Source: an uncultured Oscillospiraceae bacterium
GTDB lineage: Bacteria > Bacillota > Clostridia > Oscillospirales > Oscillospiraceae
NCBI GenBank assembly: GCA_900758315.1
Contig: CAAERF010000580.1
Span: 1 to 5,907, forward strand
Length of the DNA: 5,907 nt
Reading direction: 5' to 3'
Shown: piece after piece, positions 5,045 to 5,907 of the stretch
Layout: the number at the start of each line of letters is the position of its first letter
Numbering within the stretch: the first letter of the stretch is position 1
Translations under genes and position numbers: made by a program
The notes under the pieces: generated by a model
Seen by the model: only the letters and a program-made list of their open reading frames with translations
The model's database searches: none
What the model was told of the DNA's origin: nothing

Positions 5045-5827
5045 TTACCACGAGAGAACCAGCTTGCCGGAAGTTTCCTCGGCGGCCAGCCCATCTCCTG
5101 CAAAGACCTGTTTCAACTTTTCCCAGCAGCCCACAGGTGGGAAACCGTGCAGTTCCGGGAGTACCGATGTGCTGCCATCCGTAAGCTGGATGTGACCGTC
5201 CTCCTGCACGGTCATCGAGTGATGCCCGCGGGAACTGAGGTCGGCCACTATGCCCTCCAGCGTTGCGCGTCCCTCAGTTTCATACCAAATGCGCGGGTCG
5301 GGCAGTGGGGGAGTCTCAGCGGGAATACGCGGTTTTTCAGGCGTGTCTGCCGTGGGATTTGGGCGCAGCGGCACGGTGTTGATCAACTCGCACCGCAAGT
5401 GAGCCTGCTTGTCCAAAACGACCTCGGCACTCTCAAAGCCGTCCAATCCGTGAACACGAATCAGGCAGCGCCCTCCCTCTTTGACGATAGCAAGCGGATC
5501 TTTGGTGGCCCATTCCCATGTGATGTTGCTGTCCGCCGTGCGAAGCGCAGCGGTGACGCGTTGGTTCACATGAAGCAGCAGAATGTCGCTGAGCGGTTCG
5601 TCCTCAATGTCCGGCACCACAAACTTGGTGCGGCGGGGTGCCTTTGCTTTCTTCTTGGGGACTGCCGGTAGGCTGCTGCGCAGATGGTGCAGCACATACA
5701 GTTCCCAGATGGAGCAGGCAACAAGCAGAAGCGGCAGCAGCAGCGCGCCGCGCACAAACGCGGCGATGGCTACAATGATGCCCACGAAAATACTTGTACC
5801 GTTCCAGATGGCATTGTCAGATTTCAT
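5045..5827 (-). CDS. Membrane-anchored hypothetical protein with two N-terminal helices (260 aa)
   Basis: Two hydrophobic segments at about residues 11-26 (TSIFVGIIVAIAAFV) and 28-46 (ALLLPLLLVACSIWELYVL), separated by one arginine, form a membrane hairpin. The strongly basic stretch KKKAKAPRRTK (58-68) that follows suggests the soluble part is cytoplasmic. A folded domain (about 70-150, including ITWEWATKDPLAIV), a proline-rich linker (152-179) and a second small domain (180-260, beginning IWYETEGRATLEGIV) make up the rest. I do not recognise either domain. AAAGGACGG stands 9 nt before ATG 5827. The gene opens the operon directly after a terminator hairpin. A scaffold or membrane-tethering role for element proteins is possible, but there is no direct evidence. 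Confidence 0.8.
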   Translation of the reverse strand: MKSDNAIWNGTSIFVGIIVAIAAFVRGALLLPLLLVACSIWELYVLHHLRSSLPAVPKKKAKAPRRTKFVVPDIEDEPLSDILLLHVNQRVTAALRTADSNITWEWATKDPLAIVKEGGRCLIRVHGLDGFESAEVVLDKQAHLRCELINTVPLRPNPTADTPEKPRIPAETPPLPDPRIWYETEGRATLEGIVADLSSRGHHSMTVQEDGHIQLTDGSTSVLPELHGFPPVGCWEKLKQVFAGDGLAAEETSGKLVLSW

Positions 5828-5845
5828 TGTCGATTACCGTCCTTT

Positions 5846-5900
5846 CACAAAAACAAAAAGGGCTGCATCAGGTGTCCATTCTGAACACTTGATGCAGCCC
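5846..5900 (-). terminator. Strong terminator or attenuator hairpin just upstream of the operon
   Basis: On the minus strand, a 16-bp stem (arms 5885-5900 and 5860-5875, a single G-T type pair, 9-nt loop) is followed by TTTTTGTTTTTGTG (5846-5859). The hairpin ends 32 nt before the ATG of the 260-aa gene, and the gene's ribosome binding site begins right after the T run, so no promoter fits between. It may end an upstream gene outside the window, or act as an attenuator in a shared transcript. Confidence 0.88.
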
Positions 5901-5907
5901 AAGGTGC

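Noticed and set aside
5147..5671. Plus-strand open frame of 174 codons
   Set aside because: It is antisense to the membrane protein gene, with no ribosome binding site or recognisable domain.
1..5907. CRISPR array, tRNA or rRNA genes, attachment sites
   Set aside because: No regularly spaced direct repeats, cloverleaf-type sequences or paired att-like repeats were seen on either strand.

Overview
The window reads as part of a mobile element, probably integrative/conjugative or plasmid-like, from a Gram-positive Bacillota host, most likely a gut-type clostridium. This is inferred from near-consensus Shine-Dalgarno sites (AGGAGG, AAGGAGG, GGGAGG) before almost every gene, short intergenic gaps, a DUF932 (phage/plasmid-like) protein, a small sigma-70-like protein and several accessory genes of unknown function. 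No relaxase, integrase, ATPase or attachment site lies inside the window, so the type of element is inferred. All intact genes are on the minus strand and are read from right to left.

Right half (5827 to 2248): a tight five-gene operon, G+C-richer than the rest. Its order is: a two-helix membrane-anchored protein of unknown function (260 aa); a DUF932/UPF0380 protein (357 aa); an 284-aa protein with a probable Cys4 zinc site that resembles phage/plasmid DNA-metabolism proteins; a 179-aa sigma-70-like protein with region 2 and region 4 features; and a small unknown protein (81 aa). A strong hairpin terminator lies directly in front of the first gene, with no room for a promoter between them. 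A second terminator closes the block after the 81-aa gene.

Middle (2155 to 786): a cysteine-rich 182-aa unknown protein starts only about 31 nt after that second terminator, which repeats the layout at the right edge. Downstream is a decayed small reading frame (about 1363-1510), then two overlapping small genes (91 and 96 aa) that end at a textbook terminator at 734-768. The 91-aa gene and the spacer before it are visibly A+T-rich compared with the operon, which points to a mosaic origin.

Left end (1 to 690): the only clear plus-strand content is the 3' end of an IS66-family insertion sequence. It has a transposase C-terminus broken by a frameshift and an in-frame TAG, a terminator, and a right end whose reverse complement begins GTAACCG. 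Left of it is an A+T-rich stretch with a good leftward sigma-A promoter (TTGACA, 17 nt, TATTGT) pointing out of the window toward an open but unrecognised frame.

Working picture (inference): the membrane protein, DUF932 protein, zinc protein and sigma-like protein are co-expressed as an element maintenance or transfer module. Terminators between blocks may set relative expression by readthrough or antitermination. The small genes near the IS66 scar are accessory cargo.
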